A stretch of DNA of 64,000 nt from GCA-002733465 sp039969155 (lineage in GTDB: Bacteria; Pseudomonadota; Gammaproteobacteria; Enterobacterales; Kangiellaceae), in contig JBDVOJ010000105.1 in NCBI GenBank assembly GCA_039969155.1, forward strand, positions 53,784 to 117,783, read 5' to 3'. Below the pieces are notes generated by a model, which was not told the origin of the DNA, did not search any database, and saw only the letters and a program-made list of their open reading frames with translations. A program made the position numbers and the translations under genes. This document shows positions 9,060-17,571 of the stretch, piece after piece; within the stretch, counting starts at the first letter, position 1, and each line of letters begins with the position of its first letter.

Positions 9060-9653
9060 TTACTTGGCGGTTAGAGTTTGTAACAGCTGTTTAAATTTAA
9101 CTCTCTTCTTATAGCCTTCGAAGAAATACTTATGTACAACTTCAGCATTTTTATTAACCACGATAACTCCTGGATATGGAATTCCGTAGTGTCTATCGCC
9201 CTCAGAGTATTCAGCATTAACTACTTTCAGCGCTTTAAATGACTCCACATTTTGATCGGAAAGCAAAGAGTAGTTGAGTTTATTGCTTTGCGAAAAGATC
9301 CTTAGAATTTCTGGTGAATCGTAGGAGATGGCGGTAATGCCGTATCCAGCTTGTTTAAAAGCCTCGGCTTCGGCATTTAACTCCAATAAATGGCGTTTGC
9401 AAAAGGGGCACCAGTCTGCTGACCTAAATAGCACGATAATAGCACCCTCAGATCCCAGTATATTACTTAAGTCTTGTTTGTCAGAAAACTGGTCAAGTAA
9501 ATTTAGATCCGCTACTTTTGAGCCTATTTGAGGACCTGCTTCGATTGATTTCATTTCGGCATTGGCAATACTTGAAATAAGAGTGAGACTTGCAATAACA
9601 GCAAATTGTGATGCGATTCGTCTCAAGTTGGTAAACACTTTTATCATTATCAT
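9060..9653 (-). CDS. Exported AhpC/TSA-type redoxin
   Basis: 197 residues with an N-terminal signal peptide (1-32, cleavage probably after SSIANA), so it acts in the periplasm. The thioredoxin-fold redoxin domain has the active-site motif WCPFC, Cys82 and Cys85, preceded by LFRSAD. A pair of Cys spaced as CxxC is typical of thioredoxin-like peroxiredoxins or thiol oxidoreductases. Substrate is unknown; peroxide or disulfide reduction is likely. Three Met codons (MIMIK) lie at the start and any of the first two could initiate. It precedes priA by about 130 bases with no functional link apparent. Confidence 0.8.
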   Translation of the reverse strand: MIMIKVFTNLRRIASQFAVIASLTLISSIANAEMKSIEAGPQIGSKVADLNLLDQFSDKQDLSNILGSEGAIIVLFRSADWCPFCKRHLLELNAEAEAFKQAGYGITAISYDSPEILRIFSQSNKLNYSLLSDQNVESFKALKVVNAEYSEGDRHYGIPYPGVIVVNKNAEVVHKYFFEGYKKRVKFKQLLQTLTAK

Positions 9654-9811
9654 AAGTTGTTGGATCCTAGTTCCTGATTGAGTTATTTGTAGTCGTTATG
9701 GTTTTCTTAATAGAGTGGCTAAAGGTAACTAACCATCGTCTGAACCAAAGGTTACATAAATTCGTTGATATTTGTTACGACCATAGATCTTAACTGGATA
9801 ATGGTCCGGTG

Positions 9812-9824
9812 CTGGTAGTACCAG
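9812..9824. promoter_or_regulatory. Palindrome upstream of malic enzyme gene
   Basis: CTGGTA-G-TACCAG is a perfect 13-base palindrome 82 bases before the maeA ATG, inside the 252-base divergent region shared with the redoxin gene. It is a candidate operator; no matching regulator is recognised. Confidence 0.3.
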
Positions 9825-9905
9825 AATTAGGCCTTGCGGCACTGTATCAACATCGATTGATAGACTACAATGAATTGAATACAGAAATAAAATAAGAAGC
9901 TTAAA

Positions 9906-11606
9906 ATGACAGAGTCAAAAAATCAGCGACGTCCGCTTTACTTAAGATATGCAGGTCCGATACTTCTTGAGACCTCTCTTTTGAATAAAGGCAATGCTTT
10001 TACCGAAAGAGAAAGAAGAGAATTTAACTTAGAAGGTTTGTTACCTCATGCGATAGAAACGATTGAGGAGCAAACCAATCGAGCTTATCAACAATACTCT
10101 CAGTTTGAAGAAGATTTAGATAAACATATCTATTTGAGAAACATTCAAGACACTAACGAAACACTTTACTACAGCTTGATTACCAATCATTTAGAAGAAA
10201 TGATGCCAATTATTTATACCCCAACCGTGGGCTTGGCTTGCCAACTATTTTCGAAAATATACCGAAGAAAACGAGGCGTGTTTCTATCCTACCCAGATCG
10301 CGAGCGCATGGAATACATGCTACATAACTCCACTAAACAAAATGTTAAAGTCATCGTAGTGACTGACAGTGAAAGAATTCTGGGGTTAGGTGACCAAGGT
10401 ATTGGCGGCATGGGGATCCCAATTGGTAAACTGGCACTCTATTCAGCATGTGGTGGGATTAGTCCTGCATACACTCTGCCTATTACTCTTGATGTGGGGA
10501 CCAACAATCAGGAATTGTTGAATGACCCTATGTATATGGGGTGGCGACACGAGCGAATTACCGGTGATGAATACTTTAAGTTTGTTGATGATTTTCTATC
10601 GGTGGTTAAAAATCGTTGGCCTCATGCTTTGGTGCAATTTGAGGATTTTGCTCAAGGTAATGCAACGCCATTACTGCAAAAGTATCAGGACAAGTTGTGC
10701 TGCTTTAACGATGATATTCAAGGGACCGCCTGTGTCACGGTAGGCACTTTGCTAGCCGCTTGCCATGCACAAGGTTCGCAGCTTAAAGATCACAGAGTGG
10801 TTTTTGTCGGGGCTGGTTCAGCAGGATGTGGCATTGCTAATCAGATAGTGGCTCATATGAAACAGGAAGGATTATCTGAAGCTCAGGCACACAGCCAGAT
10901 TTATCTGACTAGTAGTAAAGGTTTGCTAACTGATGATATGGATAGCTTGCGAGACTTTCAAAAAGACTATGTTAAGGCTAAAAGTGATGTCGCAAGTTGG
11001 AGTAAAGATGATAATGGTAAAATCACCTTATTGGATGTGGTTAGAGAAACCAAACCAACCATATTGGTCGGAGTTTCAGGGCAACCCGGACTAATGAGTG
11101 AAGAGATTATCAAGACCATGTATAAAGATTGTAAAAAGCCAATCATCTTGCCTCTTTCAAACCCTACCTCACGGGTCGAAGCACATCCAGAGGATGTTCT
11201 TAAATGGACGGAAGGTCATGCTATTGTCGCGACTGGAAGCCCGTTTGACCCGGTTAAGCTTGCAGGTAATGAATACAGTATTGCTCAATGCAATAACAGT
11301 TATATATTTCCTGGGATAGGGCTTGGTGTTCTCGCTGCCAAATCAAAGCGAGTGACTGAAAAGATGTTTATGGCAGCTAGTGAGGCACTGGCAAGTTGTT
11401 CGCCTTTGGTGAAAGGACAGGGGCAGGATTTGCTTCCTTGTCTGAATGATATTAGGGAGGTCAGCCGAATTATTGCGGTTGCTGTTGCTAAGCAAGCGAT
11501 GGCAGAAAATGTTGCTGAAACAATCGATGATGATAAGTTGGCGCAACGAATTAAGTCCAACTTTTGGAATCCTGAATACCGAGAATATCGTCGAACGTCT
11601 TTTTAA
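9906..11606 (+). CDS. maeA: NAD-dependent malic enzyme
   Basis: Oxidatively decarboxylates malate to pyruvate with NAD+ in the cytoplasm, linking the TCA cycle to pyruvate. 566 residues, matching E. coli MaeA (565). The catalytic Tyr104 lies in PIIYTPTVGLACQLF and Lys175 in GGMGIPIGKLAL. The Rossmann dinucleotide motif VFVGAGSAGCGIA is in the second half, and the acidic metal ligands are in FNDDIQGTA. It belongs to the large, eukaryote-like malic enzyme type, not the short MaeB type. Ribosome site AAGAAG lies upstream of the ATG. It ends 15 bases before the convergent nuclease gene. Confidence 0.97.
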   Translation: MTESKNQRRPLYLRYAGPILLETSLLNKGNAFTERERREFNLEGLLPHAIETIEEQTNRAYQQYSQFEEDLDKHIYLRNIQDTNETLYYSLITNHLEEMMPIIYTPTVGLACQLFSKIYRRKRGVFLSYPDRERMEYMLHNSTKQNVKVIVVTDSERILGLGDQGIGGMGIPIGKLALYSACGGISPAYTLPITLDVGTNNQELLNDPMYMGWRHERITGDEYFKFVDDFLSVVKNRWPHALVQFEDFAQGNATPLLQKYQDKLCCFNDDIQGTACVTVGTLLAACHAQGSQLKDHRVVFVGAGSAGCGIANQIVAHMKQEGLSEAQAHSQIYLTSSKGLLTDDMDSLRDFQKDYVKAKSDVASWSKDDNGKITLLDVVRETKPTILVGVSGQPGLMSEEIIKTMYKDCKKPIILPLSNPTSRVEAHPEDVLKWTEGHAIVATGSPFDPVKLAGNEYSIAQCNNSYIFPGIGLGVLAAKSKRVTEKMFMAASEALASCSPLVKGQGQDLLPCLNDIREVSRIIAVAVAKQAMAENVAETIDDDKLAQRIKSNFWNPEYREYRRTSF

Positions 11607-11621
11607 AGTAATTCTAGATGC

Positions 11622-12416
11622 CTAGTCATGTGAATACATGGCTGGGTGCCTTAAGTTTACCCGCAGCTTTCCGTAGGAATGGTATAAGTAGCCGCCTACA
11701 GTCAATGAGTCGCCTTGCTTGAACTTCAATTCAGATTTTGAGAAATATTGAAAGTCATTGCGTTTAATTCCTATCCAGAGCTTTTCGTCCAAAATTATCC
11801 AACGATACTTGTTACTATCTTTCACTCGTGAAACTGTTCCGGATACCCATTGGAAACCTCTTTCATTGGTTAGGTTTCTTGCTGATTTGTTCACTTGAGG
11901 TGAACTTTTCCATAGTCCGACTTGGTTTTCCTGGGCTAGTTTTTGAGCCTTTCTAAAACAGTGCCACAAGTATTCGTTTGGGGGCACGACCATGGTTGAT
12001 GATGCTCCCAACTTGACTAGCTGTAGATTGATTAATGCTCCCTTGGCATTAAAGACCAAAGCGAGTTCACGTCCGTACCTGTCTTTGCGCTTTTGGTCAT
12101 ACAGCAAAAAGATTTCTGAGTCTTTGGGAGCTAGTTTAACCAGCGTTTCGCGAGATGCCTTTGCATAGTATTCCGCAGGCTTATTTGTTTTCGGATTAAT
12201 TTCCGGTGCATTAATATGAAGCAGACGAAGCTTTCTACCAGTGCGAGTGTGGATGGTATCTCCATCAACGACCCACTGAACATGGTCACGAACACCAAGC
12301 GGTGCAGTAAGGTTTGATATTTGAGGGCAAAGAGGAGTTGCCGCAGCGGATAAATGGTATAAAAATGCAATAAAAAAGGCGCTTATTAGCGCCTTTTTTG
12401 ATAGCTTGGTTGCCAC
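11622..12416 (-). CDS. Secreted thermonuclease-family (SNase-like) nuclease
   Basis: 264 residues: a signal peptide (1-25, ends near LSAAATPLC), then a staphylococcal-nuclease fold. DGDT is at 51-54, the catalytic-type Arg64 and Glu72 are in RLLHINAPE, and a second Arg is in KDRYGREL (R116). These match the Arg/Glu/Arg set of the family. A C-terminal domain of about 90 residues follows. The start is GTG at 12414-12416, needed to give the signal peptide; no strong ribosome site precedes it. The codons for residues 7-15 are also the terminator hairpin of rpmE, so expression may depend on readthrough or on a separate promoter. Confidence 0.82.
   Translation of the reverse strand: MATKLSKKALISAFFIAFLYHLSAAATPLCPQISNLTAPLGVRDHVQWVVDGDTIHTRTGRKLRLLHINAPEINPKTNKPAEYYAKASRETLVKLAPKDSEIFLLYDQKRKDRYGRELALVFNAKGALINLQLVKLGASSTMVVPPNEYLWHCFRKAQKLAQENQVGLWKSSPQVNKSARNLTNERGFQWVSGTVSRVKDSNKYRWIILDEKLWIGIKRNDFQYFSKSELKFKQGDSLTVGGYLYHSYGKLRVNLRHPAMYSHD
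12373..12399 (-). terminator. rpmE terminator embedded in the nuclease signal-peptide codons
   Basis: The hairpin has GGCGC and GCGCC arms around a six-base loop and is bordered by A and T runs on either side, a bidirectional intrinsic terminator. It lies 38-64 bases after the rpmE stop codon. It also lies inside the start of the downstream coding region, where it encodes KKALISAFF. Confidence 0.8.
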
Positions 12417-12436
12417 TTGAGAAAGTATCTAAAATA

Positions 12437-12652
12437 TTACTTCTTAAGTGAACGAGCCGCGAAACGTTTTCTGAACTTATCAACACGTCCGCCAGTTTCA
12501 GCTGATTTTTGCTTACCTGTGTAAAAAGGGTGGCACTCAGAGCAGATATCTAAATTAATATCTTTACATAGAGTAGAACCAACTTCGATTTTGTTGCCAC
12601 AACTGCAAGTAGCAGTCATTTGCTCATAATTTGGGTGAATATCAGTTTTCAT
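12437..12652 (-). CDS. rpmE: 50S ribosomal protein L31
   Basis: Zinc-binding ribosomal protein of 71 residues starting MKTDIHPNY, the standard L31 N-terminus. It keeps the four Cys of the zinc form (CSC in the first half, then C...CSECH), so it is the C+ type used under zinc sufficiency. A longer in-frame extension to 12703 has no homologous character and is rejected. GAG before the ATG serves as ribosome site. The next gene on the strand begins 20 bases after its stop, with the terminator inside it. Confidence 0.97.
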   Translation of the reverse strand: MKTDIHPNYEQMTATCSCGNKIEVGSTLCKDINLDICSECHPFYTGKQKSAETGGRVDKFRKRFAARSLKK

Positions 12653-12905
12653 CGTATTATCTCGTTTTCGCTGTGCATCGCCAGATGAGCCATAATTGGT
12701 CAAATACCATACACATTTAATGGATGCGCGATTTTACAGGGGGTTTTCGAGGAATGCAAACATTTAAATTGGGTCTAACAGAGCTGCTATCTGTAATCAC
12801 CTTAAATGCCTGTATGTTGAGGCCTTGCAGGCTATTCCTACTGGACAAATATAGTGGCTTAAACACTATTTAAATACGGTTTTCTTGGAGAACCGACTTA
12901 AAGCA

Positions 12906-12933
12906 CTTGAAAACGTAATCTGCGACCTTATAT
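12906..12933 (+). promoter_or_regulatory. Sigma-32 (heat-shock) promoter of hsp20
   Basis: CTTGAAA (12906-12912) matches the sigma-32 -35 element exactly. After 13 bases comes CCTTATAT (12926-12933), close to CCCCATAT. Spacing is within the known 11-16 range. The start of transcription would be about 80-85 bases before the hsp20 ATG. That leader contains the palindrome TAAAACCGGTTTTA (12956-12969) and a short CAAAAT/ATTTTG stem (12998-13014) touching the ribosome site, a possible but unproven RNA thermometer. The rest of the 372-base gap from rpmE shows nothing else. Confidence 0.6.
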
Positions 12934-13024
12934 TAAAGGTACAAAAGGAAAACATTAAAACCGGTTTTATAGTTTCTTTTTCAATTTATTGATGCAGCAA
13001 AATGCTAAATTTTGAGGAGACACT

Positions 13025-13453
13025 ATGATGAACTTAACACCTTGGCAATCGATCCGTAACTTTGACGATCTATTTACTAATTTAAACCAATCTCTGGCTA
13101 AACGCTCCGTTCAGGAAGGTATGCTATCTGCCGATTGGATACCCTCAGTTGATATTACTGAAAGTGAGACTGCTTATATGATTAAGGCAGAATTACCCGA
13201 AGTGGAAAAAGAAAATATCAGCGTCAATATTGATAAGAATATTTTAACCATTAGCGGTGAACGTCATTCCGAGAAAAGAGATGAAAAAGAACATCGTGTA
13301 GAACGTTCCTATGGCAGCTTTAGCCGCAGTTTTTCATTACCAGATAATATTGATGATGCTGAAATAAAAGCTGAAAGTAAAAACGGAATGCTATATTTGA
13401 CTATTCCTAAGGCGCAAGCAAAACAGGACAAGAAGAGGATAGAAATACACTAA
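13025..13453 (+). CDS. Small heat shock protein (Hsp20/alpha-crystallin)
   Basis: ATP-independent holdase chaperone that binds unfolding proteins in the cytoplasm. 142 residues, with a short N-terminal arm, an alpha-crystallin domain (about 37-135, including the conserved AELPEVEKENISV start and GERHSEKRDE middle) and NGMLYLTIPKA near the end. It resembles class A bacterial Hsp20 more than E. coli IbpA/B. The ribosome site GAGGAG lies six bases before ATG ATG. It stands alone between a sigma-32-like promoter and a strong terminator, two genes away from rpoH. Confidence 0.95.
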   Translation: MMNLTPWQSIRNFDDLFTNLNQSLAKRSVQEGMLSADWIPSVDITESETAYMIKAELPEVEKENISVNIDKNILTISGERHSEKRDEKEHRVERSYGSFSRSFSLPDNIDDAEIKAESKNGMLYLTIPKAQAKQDKKRIEIH

Positions 13454-13460
13454 GCAATAA

Positions 13461-13487
13461 AAAAGGCCGAGTAATCTCGGCCTTTTT
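13461..13487 (+). terminator. Terminator of hsp20
   Basis: Seven-pair stem GGCCGAG/CTCGGCC with a TAAT loop, flanked by A-run and T-run, directly after the hsp20 stop. It can also serve the opposite strand, where the binding-protein gene ends at 13530. Confidence 0.9.
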
Positions 13488-13529
13488 ACTTAGAGCTTTT
13501 CCAAATAGATGACAGTACTCGATGAGTCC

Positions 13530-14375
13530 TTACAAGTTGTACTTGTCCAATATCTTTTGGTACTCCCCAGATGCCTTAATGCTTTCTAAGCCTTTGTTGA
13601 AAGCGTCGACAGTTTCTTGAGAAACACTTTTTCTACTGAACATTATTGCGACATCTCCACTGTTAACTGATATTTCGGTGGCGGCAATTTGGTTCGAAAG
13701 CCCTTTGCTTTTTATGTTATATGCTGCAACAAAAGGATCTTCCATAAATCCATCTATTTTTGCTTGAGTGAGGTTGTAATAATTGACTTCAGTTATCGGC
13801 ACGTAAGTCAGTTGCTTGGCCAATTCTATATCATCTTGAATTGATGAAACCATATCTCCGTATATATAGTCTTCGGTCAACCCGAGTTGAAACTTTGCTT
13901 GTAAGAGTTGTTCAAGTGTTTTTCCTGAATGTTTTTCTACTTGATCCGTTCTTACATACAACACAAACGATTCCTTGCGGTAAGGAGTTGAAAACATCGC
14001 GAATTTATCTCGCGCAACCGTTTGACTTGCACTACCGAGTAAATCAATCGAACCTTCTCGAATTTGACCAAGCAAGTTCATCCAATCATTTTGAGTAAAT
14101 TTTAAATCGCATCCTGCTTCACTGGCCATTGCGGTAATCAGATCGACATCAAGCCCATTTACTTGGTTGTCGGGGGTTAAATATTGGTAAGGTGCCCAAG
14201 GATCCCATCCCATGGTAAGTGAACATTCATTTTTCTTTGGTAAGGGGGGAGTTTCTGCAACCTTAGCGGGGCTGCTGGTAGCTTGTTCCTCTGCGGGTTC
14301 TACAGACGATTGATCACATGAGAGTAGAATAGAAAGGAATGCAAAAACAACTAGCGGGTAGAGTTTCTTATTCAT
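13530..14375 (-). CDS. Lipoprotein of the amino-acid-binding (SBP family 3) type
   Basis: 281 residues. The N-terminal signal ends in a lipobox with Cys20 (SILLSCD), followed by a Ser/Pro/Ala-rich linker, then a bilobed solute-binding domain (about 50-281). Recognisable phrases are DPWAPYQYL, NGLDVDLITAMASEAGC and SIDLLGSASQT. The conserved EDPFVAAYNI is near residue 218. No permease or ATPase gene is adjacent, so it may feed a distant transporter or act as a sensor. It is paralogous to the protein at 24827-25630, sharing the EDPxVxAY motif and a Cys pair (first mature Cys and xGC). Confidence 0.8.
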   Translation of the reverse strand: MNKKLYPLVVFAFLSILLSCDQSSVEPAEEQATSSPAKVAETPPLPKKNECSLTMGWDPWAPYQYLTPDNQVNGLDVDLITAMASEAGCDLKFTQNDWMNLLGQIREGSIDLLGSASQTVARDKFAMFSTPYRKESFVLYVRTDQVEKHSGKTLEQLLQAKFQLGLTEDYIYGDMVSSIQDDIELAKQLTYVPITEVNYYNLTQAKIDGFMEDPFVAAYNIKSKGLSNQIAATEISVNSGDVAIMFSRKSVSQETVDAFNKGLESIKASGEYQKILDKYNL

Positions 14376-14462
14376 TTTAGAGCCTCCTAGTAGTGTTCCT
14401 CTTTTAAGTGTAGTCCTTTATTGGTTGTTTTGCGAGCAGTGACGTAGTTTTCTACCGGCAAC

Positions 14463-14490
14463 AAAAAAGCGCCCAAGGGGGCGCTTTTTT
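14463..14490 (-). terminator. Terminator of rpoH
   Basis: GCGCCC/GGGCGC stem with an AAGG loop between six-base A and T runs, 42-69 bases past the rpoH stop on the minus strand. Symmetrical, so also able to act on the plus strand. Confidence 0.9.
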
Positions 14491-14531
14491 CGGTTGCAAT
14501 TGAGTAACCGGATAAATATAACTTGATGAGA

Positions 14532-15392
14532 TTACGACATGGTTGACTTAAGTTTTTTCATGGCGTTCTTCTCAAGTTGTCTAATTCGTTCTGCTGAAAC
14601 TCCGTATTTATCAGCTAGGTCTTGAAGAGTAGCTTTATCTTCGTTCAACCAGCGAGCTGCTAAAATGTCCTGACTTCTTTCGTCGAGAGTTTTTAGTGCG
14701 TTCATCAACTTTTGTTGATGATGCTCTTGCCAATCTTCCGCTTCAAAAGTTTCAGCTGGGTCGCTATTAGCGCTTTCTAAATACGCTGCAGGGGCGAAAC
14801 TTGATTCGTCATCCGCATCCGAAGGTAAGTCGAATGCTGTGTCTCTAGAATTAAGCCGACTTTCCATCCGGCGAACTTCAATTTCAGCAACACCTAAATC
14901 CTCAGCAACTGCTTTCACTTCGTCGTTTGTTAACCAATTTTGAGATTTTTTAGCACTGCGTAAGTTAAAGAAAAGTTTTCGCTGTGCCTTGGTTGTAGCG
15001 ACCTTAACAACTCGCCAGTTTTTAAGCACAAACTCATGAATTTCAGCTTTAATCCAGTGAACGGCAAACGAAATTAGTCTGACACCGACTTCAGGGTCAA
15101 AGCGTTTTACTGCTTTCATAAGCCCAACATTGCCTTCTTGTATCAGGTCTGCTTGAGGAAGCCCATAACCACTGTAGCTTCGTGCAATATGAGCAACAAA
15201 TCTCAAATGAGACATGATCAGGCCACGAACGGCATCAAGATCACCCGTTTCTTTGTACTGAAGTGCTAGAGCGCGTTCTTCTTCGGCAGAAAGTACTGGG
15301 ATAGCGTGAATAGCAGTAACATATGACTCAATATTGCCTTGTGGAAGCAATAAGTTCATTGGTTGTAATGCTTTACTTGATTGTTTTTTCAT
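14532..15392 (-). CDS. rpoH: RNA polymerase heat-shock sigma factor sigma-32
   Basis: Directs RNA polymerase to heat-shock promoters. 286 residues as in E. coli (284). Region 2 contains LIQEGNVGLMKAVKRFDP (83-100) and the tract through SFAVHWIKAEIHEFVLKNWR. The RpoH box is QRKLFFNLR (137-145), the segment used for FtsH/DnaK control and unique to sigma-32. Region 4 ends the protein (YGVSAERIRQLEKNAMKKL). It follows ftsYEX as in many gammaproteobacteria. It has its own promoter, overlapped by a CIRCE element, so HrcA is predicted to repress it. Confidence 0.98.
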   Translation of the reverse strand: MKKQSSKALQPMNLLLPQGNIESYVTAIHAIPVLSAEEERALALQYKETGDLDAVRGLIMSHLRFVAHIARSYSGYGLPQADLIQEGNVGLMKAVKRFDPEVGVRLISFAVHWIKAEIHEFVLKNWRVVKVATTKAQRKLFFNLRSAKKSQNWLTNDEVKAVAEDLGVAEIEVRRMESRLNSRDTAFDLPSDADDESSFAPAAYLESANSDPAETFEAEDWQEHHQQKLMNALKTLDERSQDILAARWLNEDKATLQDLADKYGVSAERIRQLEKNAMKKLKSTMS

Positions 15393-15505
15393 AATCGTTC
15401 TCCTCTTGCCAGTTTCTCAAGCTTTACGCGAGAATTGCGTTCTTAACAAAAAAGCCCGCAATATAAGGCATCAATGGGAATATTAATCATTCATTGCTGC
15501 TTAGT

Positions 15506-15532
15506 TTAGCACTCTTGTATAGAGAGTGCTAA
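15506..15532. promoter_or_regulatory. CIRCE operator (HrcA-binding site) at the rpoH promoter
   Basis: TTAGCACTC, nine bases, then GAGTGCTAA: an exact match to the consensus inverted repeat bound by the heat-shock repressor HrcA. It lies 114 bases upstream of the rpoH ATG and overlaps the predicted -10. CIRCE is classically found before groESL or dnaK; finding it before a sigma-32 gene links the two heat-shock systems. hrcA itself is not in this window. Confidence 0.93.
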
Positions 15533-15556
15533 TATTTTTGATGGTAATTTGGTCAA
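15529..15556 (-). promoter_or_regulatory. Probable sigma-70 promoter of rpoH
   Basis: Minus-strand TTGACC (15551-15556) and TATTAG (15529-15534) are separated by 16 bases. The -10 shares bases with the first arm of the CIRCE element, the usual arrangement for repression. The remaining gap towards ftsX (15557-15754) shows no gene and no clear terminator. Confidence 0.5.
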
Positions 15557-15754
15557 CCAAAAATATAATGACTAATCTATATAATTCAATAGGTTACTAG
15601 CTAATATGACTAACGATTTTAAAGAAAATTCAATCCAAACTGTAAATATTTGCGTCGAGAGCCGATTTTACTGCTTCCGTTCAAACACAGGTGACTCTCA
15701 ACTATTCACTAGCCATTATTGAGATCAATACGTTAATCATATGATATTGGATGC

Positions 15755-16753
15755 TTAACGCGGCTCGATGTTTCGAATGTGTCGACCAACACTTAGCCAT
15801 GAGCCTAATAAACCCAAACCACAACTAACGCCAATTAGCTGAAGACTCTGAGGAAGGGAGAGTCCATTGATAGAAAACTCACTCTGATAAAGTCCGGCAA
15901 GCTTGGTGACTGGGTCATCTAACCAAATAAGCGAAATCTCTAAAATTAGCCAACATAACACACCGGCAAACAAACCATACCAGAATCCAGTATATAAGAA
16001 GGGACGGCGAATGAACGCATCTGTAGCGCCGACCAATTTGACCACTTCAATTTCTTCTCGGCGGTTTTGCACCGATAATCGTATGGTATTTCCTACTATC
16101 AGTAATACCGCTAGTCCTAATGCTAAACCTAGTGCTGAAGCGGCTTTTTCTGCGAGCTCTAAAAGAGCATGCAGTTTTCTCACCCAGTCTAAATCGAGTT
16201 GGGCTTTTTCTACACCCGGTAGAACTTTAAATTCAACCAGTAATTGTTCCGAAATTTCTGGACTAGTATGAGTCGCTTTCGGCTGGATTACTAAAGTAGG
16301 CGGTAATGGGTTGCTATCTAGCTCAGCAAGGGCATCCGCGAAACCAGAGCGCGCGCTAAAGTCCTTGAGAGCTTGATCAGGGTGTATCACATTTACTCTA
16401 TCGACCGCCGGATTTTTTCTTAAGCTCTCTGCGAGTTGTTCGGTTTGAGATTGGCTAGAAGTAATGTCTAAATAGAGCGATATTCGACTTGCGCCATCCC
16501 AGCTTTGAGAGAGGGTTTTGCCATTGTCTAATAGTATTTGTAATCCTGCAGGCAGTGCTAAAGCAATTGCAATAACCAATACCGTCATAAAATTAGAAAA
16601 CGGATTATCAAGTAAATCGTTAAGTCCTCGCTTAGCTTCGATTTTATGCAGCCGAAGCAACATTTTAAATCGCGCAGAAAGACTTGCTCCTTCATTTAGA
16701 CTGGCGCCTGATGGAGAATCAATACTCATCGTGATGTCCCGAACTATCGCCAA
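15755..16753 (-). CDS. ftsX: Cell division protein FtsX
   Basis: Membrane subunit of the FtsEX complex, which activates peptidoglycan hydrolases at the septum. 332 residues: cytoplasmic N-terminus, a first membrane helix near 52-72 (FMTVLVIAIALALPAGLQIL), a periplasmic loop (about 75-205) that in E. coli binds EnvC, then three helices. The gene overlaps ftsE by 35 bases if this ATG is used, or by 11 if translation begins at the second Met (MSIDSPSG, 16729). Order ftsY-ftsE-ftsX-rpoH is conserved among gammaproteobacteria. Confidence 0.97.
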   Translation of the reverse strand: MAIVRDITMSIDSPSGASLNEGASLSARFKMLLRLHKIEAKRGLNDLLDNPFSNFMTVLVIAIALALPAGLQILLDNGKTLSQSWDGASRISLYLDITSSQSQTEQLAESLRKNPAVDRVNVIHPDQALKDFSARSGFADALAELDSNPLPPTLVIQPKATHTSPEISEQLLVEFKVLPGVEKAQLDLDWVRKLHALLELAEKAASALGLALGLAVLLIVGNTIRLSVQNRREEIEVVKLVGATDAFIRRPFLYTGFWYGLFAGVLCWLILEISLIWLDDPVTKLAGLYQSEFSINGLSLPQSLQLIGVSCGLGLLGSWLSVGRHIRNIEPR

Positions 16754-17519
16754 CCAAGTTTTCGTCGGGTAAATCGTCTAATCCGTCTTTGGTAAAAAAG
16801 CCCATATCAGAATCCCTTTCATGAAACTCTTCACCGTGATTAATCCCTGGTGAGTCGTCAATCTGATCTTGAACAAGTCGGCCTTCTTTCATTACTAAGG
16901 TGCGATAGTGCATTTGTGCCAGTAAGCTTAAATCATGCGATGCAATCAAAAGACTGACGCCAACTTGATTGAATTGTTCAAAGAGCTTCATAATTTCGGC
17001 TGAAAGTTCAGGATCTAGGTTTCCGGTAGGCTCATCAGCCAGCAACAACGGTGGCTTGTTAACTACCGCCCGCGCTATACCGACTCGTTGCTGTTCTCCG
17101 CCCGAGAGCATGATTGGGGTATTTTTTTCTTTCGACAATAATCCAACTTTATCCAATGCAGCGCGAACACGGCGACCGATTTCTCGATGGTCGTATCCGG
17201 CTATCATTAATGGCAAGGCCACGTTGTCGAAAACACTGCGATCAAAAAGTAACCGATGATCTTGAAAAATCATTCCGATATCGCGTCTGACAGCAGGTAT
17301 CTTTCGGCGTTTTACTTTGTTGAGGTTTTTTCCATTGATAATCACTTGACCAGAAGTTGCTCTTTCCATCAAAGAAATCAGTTTTAACATGGTGCTTTTG
17401 CCAGCCCCTGAATGCCCTGTAAGGAATGCCATTTCACCCGACTTAATTTCCAAATCGACATTACGCAGCGCGTCTTGGCCGTTAGGGTATCGTTTGGAAA
17501 CTTGGGCGAATTGAATCAT
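16719..17519 (-). CDS. ftsE: Cell division ATP-binding protein FtsE
   Basis: ABC ATPase partner of FtsX. Walker A GHSGAGKST near residues 35-43, Q-loop in FQDHRLL, signature LSGGEQQR and Walker B LLLADEPTGNLD are all intact. It has 266 residues against 222 in E. coli; the extra C-terminal 45 residues are acidic (for example DDSPGINHGEEFHERDSD) and are not part of the ABC fold. The extension overlaps the start of ftsX, so coupled translation is expected. What the acidic tail does is unknown. Confidence 0.97.
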   Translation of the reverse strand: MIQFAQVSKRYPNGQDALRNVDLEIKSGEMAFLTGHSGAGKSTMLKLISLMERATSGQVIINGKNLNKVKRRKIPAVRRDIGMIFQDHRLLFDRSVFDNVALPLMIAGYDHREIGRRVRAALDKVGLLSKEKNTPIMLSGGEQQRVGIARAVVNKPPLLLADEPTGNLDPELSAEIMKLFEQFNQVGVSLLIASHDLSLLAQMHYRTLVMKEGRLVQDQIDDSPGINHGEEFHERDSDMGFFTKDGLDDLPDENLVGDSSGHHDEY

Positions 17520-17571
17520 AAATAGCTTGTCCTAATGATTGAGCTCGGCTTAAATGCCAAATTTGACTGGA

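Noticed and set aside
12653..12703. N-terminal extension of ribosomal protein L31
   Set aside because: The extra 17 residues do not look like L31, and the standard MKTDIHPNY start has a ribosome site.
15440..15465. Terminator or attenuator in the rpoH leader (GCGGGC followed by T-run on the minus strand)
   Set aside because: No complementary arm longer than three bases upstream of the T-run.
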